Origin: an uncultured Clostridia bacterium
Lineage (GTDB): Bacteria > Bacillota > Clostridia > Christensenellales > UBA1242
Direction of reading: 5' to 3'
DNA length: 7,156 bases
Assembly: GCA_947626155.1 (NCBI GenBank)
Contig: CANQRC010000045.1
Location: forward strand, 1-7,156
A program made the translations under genes and the position numbers. This document shows, piece by piece, positions 1 through 5,490 of the stretch (positions are counted from its first letter, which is position 1; every line of letters starts with the position of its first letter). The notes under the pieces were generated by a model. The model made no database searches. It saw only the letters and a list, made by a program, of their open reading frames with translations, and was not told where the DNA came from.

Positions 1-976
1 TCTCATAAAAATCAACCTTAATTGTACCCTTGCCGGTCACAGTTACGTGAACTTTTTGGTCTGGCTGACGATATCTAAATTTGGCAAAGCAGTCAAATTC
101 TTTTTCTTTTGGAATTTCAGGAATCCAATTGAATGTGTCCGCCTCAAGCCCGTCAGAAAACAACTCGTCACACTCACCCTGGCTGACATATAAAATGTTA
201 TTTTTTAAATCCTTTTTCAAAACGAACCACCTTTGCCCGTTGCCATCTTGTTTTCCGCCTATGTTCAGCCCGCGCCTCTGCCCGATTGTGTAATACATAA
301 GCCCCTCGTGCCTACCAACAACTTTTCCGTCAAGAGTGCAAATGTCACCCTCCTGCGCCGGCAGATATTTTTTCAAAAATTGCCTAAAATTCCTCTCGCC
401 AATAAAACAAATCCCGGTGCTGTCTTTCTTCTCCGCCGTTGAAAGCCCAAGTTCTGCTGCAATTTTCCTCACCTCAGGCTTTTCTATATCTGCAAGCGGA
501 AAAAGGCAGGAAGAAAGTTGCGTTTGGGAAAGTTGATTCAAAAAATATGATTGGTCCTTGTTCAAATCTTTTGCCTTGGCAAGATAAGTCTTCCCGTCTT
601 TAACATAAGTTTTTGCATAATGCCCCGTGGCAATCATGTCGGCGCCAAGCCTGCGCGCCTGCTCCAAAAAAGGCCCAAACTTAATTTCTCTGTTGCACAA
701 AACGTCAGGGTTTGGCGTTCTTCCCGCCTTGTACTCGGCAAGAAAATACTTAAATACCCTGTCATAATATTCTTTCGCATAGTTCACAGAAAAATATGGG
801 ATGTCAAGTTTGGTGCAAACGCGTTTAACATCTTCAAAATCATCCTCCGCGGTGCAAACGCCATCCTCCTCCCAATTTATCATAAAAAGCCCTATGACCT
901 CATGCCCCTGCTTTTTTAGAAGGTATGCCGCCACGCTACTGTCAACTCCGCCCGAAATTCCAACTACAACTCTCAT
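1..976 (-). CDS. mnmA: tRNA-specific 2-thiouridylase MnmA (3' end cut by window edge)
   Basis: MnmA adenylates U34 of tRNA-Lys/Glu/Gln and replaces its oxygen with sulfur, giving s2U in the cytoplasm. The frame is open without interruption for 325 codons to the left edge. Visible motifs are the PP-loop SGGVDSS at residues 8-14, the TPNPDVLCN block with the first catalytic Cys at 94, ATGHYA at 116-121, DQSYF at 141-145, and STGICFIGERNF with the second catalytic Cys at 190. TIGQRRGL follows near 230, then the beta-barrel domain. All known catalytic elements are present. Family members run about 350-370 residues, so roughly 30 C-terminal residues are missing. The ATG overlaps the TGA of the upstream TM2 gene by 4 nt (ATGA). 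AAAGGAT lies 5 nt upstream of the start, so translation is probably coupled to that gene. Identity is certain from the motifs; the operon is inferred from the overlap. Confidence 0.97.
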   Translation of the reverse strand, partial: MRVVVGISGGVDSSVAAYLLKKQGHEVIGLFMINWEEDGVCTAEDDFEDVKRVCTKLDIPYFSVNYAKEYYDRVFKYFLAEYKAGRTPNPDVLCNREIKFGPFLEQARRLGADMIATGHYAKTYVKDGKTYLAKAKDLNKDQSYFLNQLSQTQLSSCLFPLADIEKPEVRKIAAELGLSTAEKKDSTGICFIGERNFRQFLKKYLPAQEGDICTLDGKVVGRHEGLMYYTIGQRRGLNIGGKQDGNGQRWFVLKKDLKNNILYVSQGECDELFSDGLEADTFNWIPEIPKEKEFDCFAKFRYRQPDQKVHVTVTGKGTIKVDFYE

Positions 977-1713
977 TTCTTATCCTTTTTTGCCACTTTA
1001 GTCGCGCTTTTTGGCTTGTTCTGCTTGCCCGCCTCGGTTTTTTCCACCTCTTCTGCCTCGCTTTTTTCTTGAATAGCAGCCTCTTTCACGCCAGCGCTCT
1101 TCTTTTTGCCGCTGTTTTTCTTGCCATTTTTGTTTCCGTTTCTCTTTTCGCTTTCAAGCTGTTTTCTCTCAGCAATAATTTCTTGTTTTGTGCGGTCGAA
1201 GTCGGCTTTCTTCGCCAAAACTTCGTCTTGCATTTTTGTCTCATCAATCAAAACAGGCACTTTAAACTTTTTGAAAAGAACATATATAAAACTAATTATC
1301 CATGCCGCGCCGTAAATTCCAATTGGCACAAAGAGGTAGTTTGATTCCATATAATTTGCCAAAATTGGGTTTAAAATGGTTGCAACAATCCAGTATACAA
1401 ACCCCAAGCACATCAAAAGCGCCTTCCCATACTTGCCAACATAAAAATAGTGCGCCCCAACAAGCCCAAAAAGCCCCGAATACAAAATAAGTTTCCACCT
1501 TTTCACGTCGCTTGGCAATTCTTTTGTGTAAACCACAAAATCTCGGTCAAAGCGCATCAGTTGTCTTTTTGCAACCTTGTTTGAAGCGTATTTTAGTCGC
1601 GAAAAAATTAAGCCGCAGTCGTCACAAACCTCTTGGCTTTTCAAACATTTGTTTCCACAGCGAGGGCAAGTGGTAAGTTCCCTCGCCCTTTGCAGCATTG
1701 CGCGAAATTTCAT
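973..1713 (-). CDS. Zinc-ribbon plus TM2-domain membrane protein with Lys-rich C-terminal tail
   Basis: A predicted inner-membrane protein of 246 residues with no assigned function. Residues 16-33 hold two CxxC knuckles (C16/C19 and C30/C33, plus C23), typical of a small zinc ribbon. Residues 75-115 match the TM2 domain, with a Gly-rich first span, the GAHYFYVGKYGKAL core at 86-99 and a second hydrophobic span. A third hydrophobic segment lies at about 126-147. From about 160 the chain is highly charged: a helical, probably coiled-coil stretch, then a low-complexity Lys/Glu/Ala tail ending AKKDKK. The ATG at 1713 is preferred because a strong promoter ends exactly 6 nt before it; no Shine-Dalgarno is visible there or before Met6. 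The 3' end overlaps mnmA by ATGA. TM2 proteins have no common biochemical role. The basic tail could touch RNA or acidic lipid, but that is only a guess. The domain call is firm; the function is unknown. Confidence 0.88.
   Translation of the reverse strand: MKFRAMLQRARELTTCPRCGNKCLKSQEVCDDCGLIFSRLKYASNKVAKRQLMRFDRDFVVYTKELPSDVKRWKLILYSGLFGLVGAHYFYVGKYGKALLMCLGFVYWIVATILNPILANYMESNYLFVPIGIYGAAWIISFIYVLFKKFKVPVLIDETKMQDEVLAKKADFDRTKQEIIAERKQLESEKRNGNKNGKKNSGKKKSAGVKEAAIQEKSEAEEVEKTEAGKQNKPKSATKVAKKDKK
982..988 (-). promoter_or_regulatory. Ribosome binding site of mnmA
   Basis: AAAGGAT is read on the minus strand 5 nt before the mnmA ATG and lies inside the last codons of the upstream TM2 gene. 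It fixes the mnmA start and supports initiation coupled to the preceding gene. Confidence 0.75.
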
Positions 1714-1748
1714 AAAGATATTTTAAGAAAAAAAACAAATTTTGTCAA
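1714..1748 (-). promoter_or_regulatory. Sigma-A-type promoter of the TM2-mnmA unit, apparently leaderless
   Basis: On the minus strand a perfect -35 TTGACA (1748-1743), a 17-bp spacer and -10 TAAAAT (1725-1720) are followed by 6 nt (ATCTTT) and then the ATG at 1713. Transcription from this box would be expected to start at or within a base of the A of the start codon, giving an mRNA without a 5' leader. No purine-rich Shine-Dalgarno is present. The box geometry is seen directly; leaderless initiation is inferred. The promoter sits in the 55-bp gap after the cyclase stop. Confidence 0.8.
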
Positions 1749-1768
1749 GAAAATATTAAAAACTGCTC

Positions 1769-3187
1769 CTAAGCGGCCTCTTTTAACTTCTCACTTGCCT
1801 TGTTAAAGTAAACAAAAGATGGCCTGTCGTCGGAAACATAGTGCAAAACATATGAAAAAGTCTCCTTTGCCGCCTTATAATCACGCTCGTTATACGCCCT
1901 CACGCCAGCCTCAAATTTATTTTTCAACTTTTTCAATTTTTCCTTTTTAGTTTTAGGATAATAATTCAAACTCTCAAAAAGCGGAATTTGCGTGCCGTCA
2001 TCCAAAGAAAGTGCGCCCGTGTAGCGATAGTCAAAATCATAATTTTGTGGCAATTCGTTAAGCGACGCCTTGGAAATCAAAAGTTTTGTTCCAATGTAGA
2101 GGTTAATCTCCTCCATTTTGCTTGCAAGGTTGACCACATCCGAAATTATTGTTGGGCTTTTTCTCTCCTCGTCGCCCACAATTCCAAAAATAATCTCGCC
2201 CGTGTTGATGGAAATTCTGGCGTCAATTGCTGGCAACTCCTTTTGGCTCTTATTTTTCACATCAATTGCACGCAAAATTGCATGAGCGCACTCGATGGCG
2301 TCCTGAGGCTTTGAAAAAACTGACAAAACGCCGTCGCCGAGATATTTGTCAATGAAGCCGTCAAAGCGCCTGATGAGCGGGGCCACAACTTTTAAATAGG
2401 AATTTATATAGTTAAAATTCTCTTCCAAACTCAAACTGCGCGAGATGTTTGTAGCGCTTTTCAGGTCGCAAAACAAAGTTGTCGCGCTTTTTTTGACCTG
2501 GTTTCCAAGTTCAAGTTCGGCAATGCTGTTCTTTCCCAAAAACTTAAAAAACTGCTTTGGAATAAATTTTTGAGCCTCCAAGTTTGTCTGGCGCAACTTG
2601 TTTTCTTTTTCCTTATAATTGTAGTTGATTTTGTTAAAAGAATTTTCGATTTCTTTAAACTGCTTTCCGCCGCCAATTTTGAAGTCGTCATATCTCATTC
2701 TGCCGTCACCCAACCTCCTTGCAGCGTTTTCAACCTTAGAAAGAGGCCGGCAAGAAAAGATGATAATCAAAAACAATGCCACAAGATAAACAAGCGTTGC
2801 AAGCCCCGCCCAAAGATAGTTGTTGTAGGCCTTGGTCTCGGTTGCAATGTTCAAAGTGGTTCTCACTGAAGCGGCAAGTTTGCCCTCCATGGTCTTCACT
2901 GCAGTGATGTAAACCATAAACGCTCCATATGCAATTGTCAGCGGCAGCACGGAGAGAAAAATAACATTTGAAAGCCTTTGAGTTTTCAAAAATCTAAAAA
3001 ACAAAATGGTAAAGAGGATGTTCCACACCACTTGAAACGCCAAACTTGTCCACGCGAGCGGCGTAAAATTCAAGATAAAGCCATTGCCCGTTGGCACAAC
3101 CGCGGCAATAAGATATTTTGTAAGGTATGCGTTTGGCACAAACAGCAAGATTGTTGTGATAAGCAAAATTTTCGTTGATGTTTTCAT
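1769..3187 (-). CDS. Membrane class III adenylate cyclase-like protein (4 TM, HAMP-like linker, cyclase domain, TPR-like tail)
   Basis: A 472-residue protein predicted to make cAMP from ATP at the membrane. Hydrophobic spans lie at about 7-30, 46-67, 74-96 and 125-145. A HAMP-like linker and helical stretch follow (147-205), then the PKQFFKFLGK lead-in and the class III catalytic domain (about 230-405). The C-terminus (about 410-472) is helical and TPR-like, as in many bacterial relatives. Metal-binding Asp are present at 241 (FCD) and 285 (YLGDG). K281 and T346 correspond to the Lys/Thr adenine-selecting pair of cyanobacterial-type cyclases. N353 of the transition-state motif is present, but the Arg usually four residues later is Lys (K357, in VNLASKME). 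The extracytoplasmic loop between spans 3 and 4 is short (about 30 residues), so a sensory input is unclear. The start at 3187 was chosen because the hydrophobic N-terminus begins there; a TTG extension to 3265 is unsupported. It shows no convincing terminator before the TM2 gene. Confidence 0.9.
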   Translation of the reverse strand: MKTSTKILLITTILLFVPNAYLTKYLIAAVVPTGNGFILNFTPLAWTSLAFQVVWNILFTILFFRFLKTQRLSNVIFLSVLPLTIAYGAFMVYITAVKTMEGKLAASVRTTLNIATETKAYNNYLWAGLATLVYLVALFLIIIFSCRPLSKVENAARRLGDGRMRYDDFKIGGGKQFKEIENSFNKINYNYKEKENKLRQTNLEAQKFIPKQFFKFLGKNSIAELELGNQVKKSATTLFCDLKSATNISRSLSLEENFNYINSYLKVVAPLIRRFDGFIDKYLGDGVLSVFSKPQDAIECAHAILRAIDVKNKSQKELPAIDARISINTGEIIFGIVGDEERKSPTIISDVVNLASKMEEINLYIGTKLLISKASLNELPQNYDFDYRYTGALSLDDGTQIPLFESLNYYPKTKKEKLKKLKNKFEAGVRAYNERDYKAAKETFSYVLHYVSDDRPSFVYFNKASEKLKEAA

Positions 3188-3289
3188 ACAAATATTTTGA
3201 GAAAGAAAAATAAGAGTATGCGCGCGAAATTTGTCAATTTTTGTATAAAGCGCAAAATGTTGCAAATAATAACCTCGAAAGGAGAAAAC
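3188..3289. promoter_or_regulatory. Divergent intergenic promoter region (cyclase leftward, helical protein rightward)
   Basis: This 102-bp region lies between divergent starts. Leftward, the cyclase ATG is preceded by CAAAAT with the same 6-nt spacing seen at the TM2 gene and no Shine-Dalgarno. A perfect TTGACA exists at 3237-3232, but 32 bp from that box, so the two do not form one promoter; with TTGACA the best -10 options (CTTATT at 17 bp, TATTTT at 19 bp) are weak. Rightward, TTGTAT (3241-3246), 18 bp and AATAAT (3265-3270) form a plausible promoter just ahead of the ribosome site. A short palindrome, AAATT-TGTC-AATTT (3227-3240), overlaps the TTGACA and could be an operator, but it is too short to call. 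Confidence 0.45.
3278..3284 (+). promoter_or_regulatory. Ribosome binding site of the plus-strand helical protein gene
   Basis: AAAGGAG lies 5 nt before the ATG at 3290. It selects that ATG over the in-frame upstream starts (a TTG at 3197 and later Met codons), which have no such site and would run through the promoter region. Confidence 0.85.
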
Positions 3290-3742
3290 ATGGAAGATAA
3301 AGAAAAGGTTTCGGTTTATTTAAACGCCATCTATCAAAACACAAAAACGGCAATGCAGTCAATTGAGGACATAATCACAAAAGCAGAGGACAAGAAGTTG
3401 ATTGAGGAACTTTCAAAGGAACTTGACGAATATAGTTGCCTGGCAAGAGAGTGCGTCAACTTTGCAAAAGCGGAAAGAATTGAAGAGATTAAAGACAACA
3501 ATTGGATTGAAAAAGCAAGGCTTTGGAGCAGCATAAACATGAGCACAATGATGGACAAGACAAACAGAAAAATTGCCGAACTTATGCTTCTTGGAACTTT
3601 TATGGGGATAATCACTTGCATAAAAGATAAGGATGACCACAAAGATGTTTCAAAAGAACTTGACGAAATTATAGACAAACTTTATGAATTTGAAAGAAAT
3701 AATATTGATAGGCTCTTGCCATTTTTAATAGAAAATAAATAA
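3290..3742 (+). CDS. Conserved-looking 150-residue all-helical protein, function unknown
   Basis: The only plus-strand gene. The product is 150 residues, has no signal peptide or membrane span, and is rich in Lys/Glu with regularly spaced hydrophobic residues, consistent with a soluble four-helix bundle. Helices fall at about 4-28, 30-61, 65-105 and 112-147, with one rigid-looking segment at 80-105 (WSSINMSTMMDKTNRKIAEL, then MLLGTFMGII). From memory, that segment and the N-terminal YLNAIYQNTKTAMQSI pattern resemble an uncharacterised protein common in Clostridia; I cannot confirm this without a search. There is no obvious di-iron ExxH set, so a ferritin-like activity is not supported. It has its own ribosome site and probably its own promoter, and it ends against a shared terminator facing the M50 gene. 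Base composition is like its neighbours, so nothing points to recent transfer. Confidence 0.85.
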   Translation: MEDKEKVSVYLNAIYQNTKTAMQSIEDIITKAEDKKLIEELSKELDEYSCLARECVNFAKAERIEEIKDNNWIEKARLWSSINMSTMMDKTNRKIAELMLLGTFMGIITCIKDKDDHKDVSKELDEIIDKLYEFERNNIDRLLPFLIENK

Positions 3743-3751
3743 AAAATTATT

Positions 3752-3829
3752 AAAAAATCAATAAAAATATTAAAAAATGCAATTTTTTTGCATTTTTTTG
3801 CTATTTTTTAATAATATTTTTGATTTTTT
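3752..3829. repeat. Nested AT-rich imperfect inverted repeat
   Basis: The 27-bp arms at 3752-3778 and 3803-3829 are inverted copies matching at 24 of 27 positions, and they enclose the perfect 11-bp hairpin. The right arm lies inside the last codons of the M50 gene (the IKNIIKK end). The inner arm (3772-3782) shares bases with the outer arm, so the two foldings exclude each other over those bases. Low-complexity AT sequence alone could produce some of this. Confidence 0.6.
3772..3798. terminator. Probable bidirectional terminator between convergent genes
   Basis: A perfect 11-bp inverted repeat (AAAAAATGCAA, 5-nt T loop, TTGCATTTTTT) sits in the 58-bp gap between the convergent stops. It is flanked by T runs on both strands, so it could stop transcription of the plus-strand gene and of the M50 gene. 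It has only two G-C pairs, so its strength is uncertain. Confidence 0.65.
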
Positions 3830-4631
3830 CATTTAATTCATAATTTTTTAATAAATTTAAAATCAACTTTTCACTCAAAAAAATTGTTCGCCCATTTTCA
3901 AGAGTGAGGCAAAAAAGTTGGGACTTTGAGGTTTGAATTTTGTTGGTTAACTCTTTAAGAGAAGCCTCGCCAGAAATCATCAAAATGGTCGGCTTAGAAA
4001 ACTGTTTTTGCTTTTTGTTAAAAATGGAAATTTTTTCAAACCTTGTCACAAAGTTAAGGTCCAAAATTCCGCCCACAAGAAAAATTGAGAACAAAAGATA
4101 TGTTGGATTGAAATTGAAAAACAAAAATGTTATGAAAAGCACAAAGAAGATGATTGAAAGCACAAAATTTAAAACAATGGTTATCTTTTGCGCCACTTTT
4201 TTTGGAAGAAAAAATTGAGACAAACACAAAAACACCCGCCCGCCATCAAGTGGATATGCTGGAAGAAGATTGAAAAGTGCCAAAATCACCGAAATCGACA
4301 CCAGACTTTGGGTGTAAAAATATGCCGAGGGAAACATCCACCAAATGCCAACAATCAAAAGCGAAGAAATCAAGTTTGCAAGTGGCCCGGCAAGGGCAAT
4401 AAGAACTTCATCCTTAAAATCCAAATTTTCTTCGGTGTAAGTCAAACTGACCCCATAAGGCGAAAGAGAAAATTGAGAGAGTGTGTAGCCAAGTTTTTTT
4501 GCCACAACAAAATGCCCCATCTCATGAATAAAAATTGCAAGCACATAAGACAGTGCCACAGCTGGCCCAAGCACAATCAAAATCCAAATCCAAACAATCA
4601 AACTGACAGGGTGAACAACAAACTTTTTCAT
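3801..4631 (-). CDS. SpoIVFB-like site-2 protease (M50 family membrane metalloprotease)
   Basis: An integral membrane zinc protease of 276 residues that should cut substrates within or near the bilayer. The zinc site HEMGH is at 36-40 (H36, E37, H40) inside a hydrophobic span. The third ligand is in NLLPAYPLDGGR, with D129. Other spans lie at about 8-33, 75-100, 107-125, 150-172 and 178-195, the usual M50B layout. After about 200 comes a cytoplasmic segment of 75 residues that looks like half a CBS domain, shorter than in Bacillus SpoIVFB. In Bacillus, SpoIVFB activates pro-sigma-K; whether this protein does is unknown, as M50 proteases of this shape also occur near scpAB in clostridia without a proven substrate. 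The ATG at 4631 has a GGTGAGGAG site and overlaps the stop of a 46-codon membrane gene by ATGA. The alternative ATG at 4676 has no such site. Confidence 0.92.
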   Translation of the reverse strand: MKKFVVHPVSLIVWIWILIVLGPAVALSYVLAIFIHEMGHFVVAKKLGYTLSQFSLSPYGVSLTYTEENLDFKDEVLIALAGPLANLISSLLIVGIWWMFPSAYFYTQSLVSISVILALFNLLPAYPLDGGRVFLCLSQFFLPKKVAQKITIVLNFVLSIIFFVLFITFLFFNFNPTYLLFSIFLVGGILDLNFVTRFEKISIFNKKQKQFSKPTILMISGEASLKELTNKIQTSKSQLFCLTLENGRTIFLSEKLILNLLKNYELNEKIKNIIKK

Positions 4632-4768
4632 ACACTCCTCACCCAAAAAATGCAAAAAAATAGCGCCAAAACGCATAAAAAAGTTAAAAAAAGTGTTATT
4701 TTTGATGAAAATTTATGTTTTGGCACAATTTTTCTGTAATTTTTTCCATAAGATTTTTGCTTGTCCAT
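4628..4768 (-). CDS. Small single-span membrane protein (46 aa) coupled to the M50 protease
   Basis: An unrecognised short gene below usual size cut-offs. The 46-residue product has a strongly basic N-terminal half (nine Lys/Arg in residues 1-23) and one hydrophobic span at about 24-43 (ITLFLTFLCVLALFFCIFWV), ending RSV. By the positive-inside rule the N-terminus is cytoplasmic. Its TGA overlaps the protease ATG by 4 nt (ATGA), and the protease ribosome site lies inside its coding sequence, so translation of the two is probably coupled. A perfect TATAAT ends 5 nt before its ATG; AGGAT directly before the ATG is too close to act as a normal ribosome site. The gene fills the gap between the scpB terminator and the protease. 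Size, topology and position suggest a partner or regulator of the protease, as SpoIVFA and BofA are for SpoIVFB, but I see no sequence likeness to either. It could also be a leader ORF that only feeds ribosomes to the protease start. Confidence 0.68.
   Translation of the reverse strand: MDKQKSYGKNYRKIVPKHKFSSKITLFLTFLCVLALFFCIFWVRSV
4635..4643 (-). promoter_or_regulatory. Ribosome binding site of the M50 protease gene
   Basis: On the minus strand GGTGAGGAG precedes the ATG at 4631. GGTGA sits 7 nt away and GAGGAG 3 nt away. It lies within the 3' codons of the small upstream gene and decides between the starts at 4631 and 4676. Confidence 0.75.
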
Positions 4769-4779
4769 ATCCTATTATA
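4769..4779 (-). promoter_or_regulatory. Candidate -10 box and start region of the small membrane protein-M50 unit
   Basis: TATAAT (4779-4774) is followed by AGGAT and then the ATG at 4768. The preceding 15-20 bp hold A/T runs with no recognisable -35. The spacing of 5 nt allows transcription to begin at or next to the start codon. It is weaker than the TM2 and scpA promoters because the -35 is missing. Confidence 0.5.
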
Positions 4780-4802
4780 TGCGACAAAAATCTTCTTTTT
4801 TC

Positions 4803-4830
4803 TAAAAAAATAAAACCGCAAACGCGGCTT
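4803..4830 (-). terminator. Rho-independent terminator of scpA-scpB
   Basis: On the minus strand AAGCCGC, loop GTTT and GCGGTTT form a 7-bp stem (four G-C pairs, one G-U) followed by TTTTATTTTTTT. The stem begins at the last base of the scpB stop codon, so gene end and terminator overlap by one base. Confidence 0.85.
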
Positions 4831-5486
4831 TATTCAATCTTCTCAACACCCTCTTCGCCTTGCAAAAATTCTGGCAAATCTTCTTCAACAGGAAGAGGAA
4901 ATTCATTGTAGAGGCTATCACTTTTTTGTTGCGCCTCGCCGTCTTCAATCACCCTAATTCTTTCAAGCAAAGTTTCATAATCAGGAAGGTCTGCAAGGTC
5001 TCTTAGATTAAACCTCTTCAAAAAGTTTTCAGTTGTTCCAAACACAAGAGGCTTTCCGACTGCGTCCTTTCTTCCAACAACCTCAATCATGTTTTGCTCA
5101 CTGAGAACCTGCACGGCATAGTCACTATTCACTGTTCTAATTTCTTCAATTTCAAGTTTTGTGATAGGTTGTTTGTAAGCAATGATGGCAAGCGTTTCAA
5201 GCGCCGCCCTTGTGAGCGTTTTTTCTCTTATTGGGTTTAAAACTGTGCTGATTTCCTCGGCATAAAGCGGATTTGAAGCAAGTTGAACCTTGTTTTTAAA
5301 TTGAATTAAATGAATTCCGTTTTCGCCGTCATAGGTTTTTGACAACTCATCAATTGCTTTTTCAACTTCCTTTTCGCTGACATTCAGTTTTTCGGCAATG
5401 AAAGATTTTTCAACGCCCTCGCCCGCAACAAAAAGCACTGACAAAATTATTTCTTTCAAACTTTTTTTATTGTTGTTTTCGCTCAT
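4830..5486 (-). CDS. scpB: Segregation and condensation protein B
   Basis: The winged-helix (kite) subunit that dimerises and binds the ScpA kleisin in the SMC-ScpAB complex, which compacts and separates chromosomes in the cytoplasm. It has 218 residues with two winged-helix domains at about 8-78 and 88-165. The family signature is clear: LTRAALETLAIIAYKQPITK (91-110), then EIRTVNSDYAVQVL and VGRKDAVGKPLVFGTTENFL. The usual Gly after EIR is Thr (T118), a mild departure. An acidic tail from about 180 to the end is longer than in the shortest homologues. The start has GAGGTG 7 nt upstream, placed at the very end of scpA with only 4 nt between the genes, so translation is probably coupled. A terminator follows the stop directly. 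Confidence 0.97.
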   Translation of the reverse strand: MSENNNKKSLKEIILSVLFVAGEGVEKSFIAEKLNVSEKEVEKAIDELSKTYDGENGIHLIQFKNKVQLASNPLYAEEISTVLNPIREKTLTRAALETLAIIAYKQPITKLEIEEIRTVNSDYAVQVLSEQNMIEVVGRKDAVGKPLVFGTTENFLKRFNLRDLADLPDYETLLERIRVIEDGEAQQKSDSLYNEFPLPVEEDLPEFLQGEEGVEKIE

Positions 5487-5490
5487 AAAA

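Noticed and set aside
551..1344. Plus-strand open frames opposite mnmA and the TM2 gene
   Set aside because: Shadows of clear minus-strand genes; no start signals and no domain sense.
1749..1785. Possible terminator after the cyclase gene (GCTTAGGAGC followed by TTTTT)
   Set aside because: The stem has only three base pairs, so read-through into the TM2 gene cannot be excluded and I did not call a terminator.
3220..3240. Operator-like palindromes in the divergent region (GCGCGC and AAATT-TGTC-AATTT)
   Set aside because: Too short and not matching a regulator site I can name; mentioned only within the regulatory-region entry.
3188..3265. Extended cyclase start at a TTG (3265), adding 26 residues
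   Set aside because: No ribosome site, it would run across the divergent promoter region, and the hydrophobic N-terminal span begins naturally at the ATG at 3187.
3197..3289. Extended start of the plus-strand gene at 3197
   Set aside because: The start is TTG without a ribosome site, while the ATG at 3290 has AAAGGAG at ideal spacing.
4632..4676. Longer M50 protease start at ATG 4676
   Set aside because: No ribosome site there. The extra 15 residues overlap the small membrane gene in another frame, while 4631 has a strong site and an ATGA junction.
4188..4739. Plus-strand open frame of 183 codons opposite the M50 and small membrane genes
   Set aside because: It is antisense to motif-bearing genes, its product is low-complexity Lys/Asn/His-rich, and it has no ribosome site or recognisable domain.
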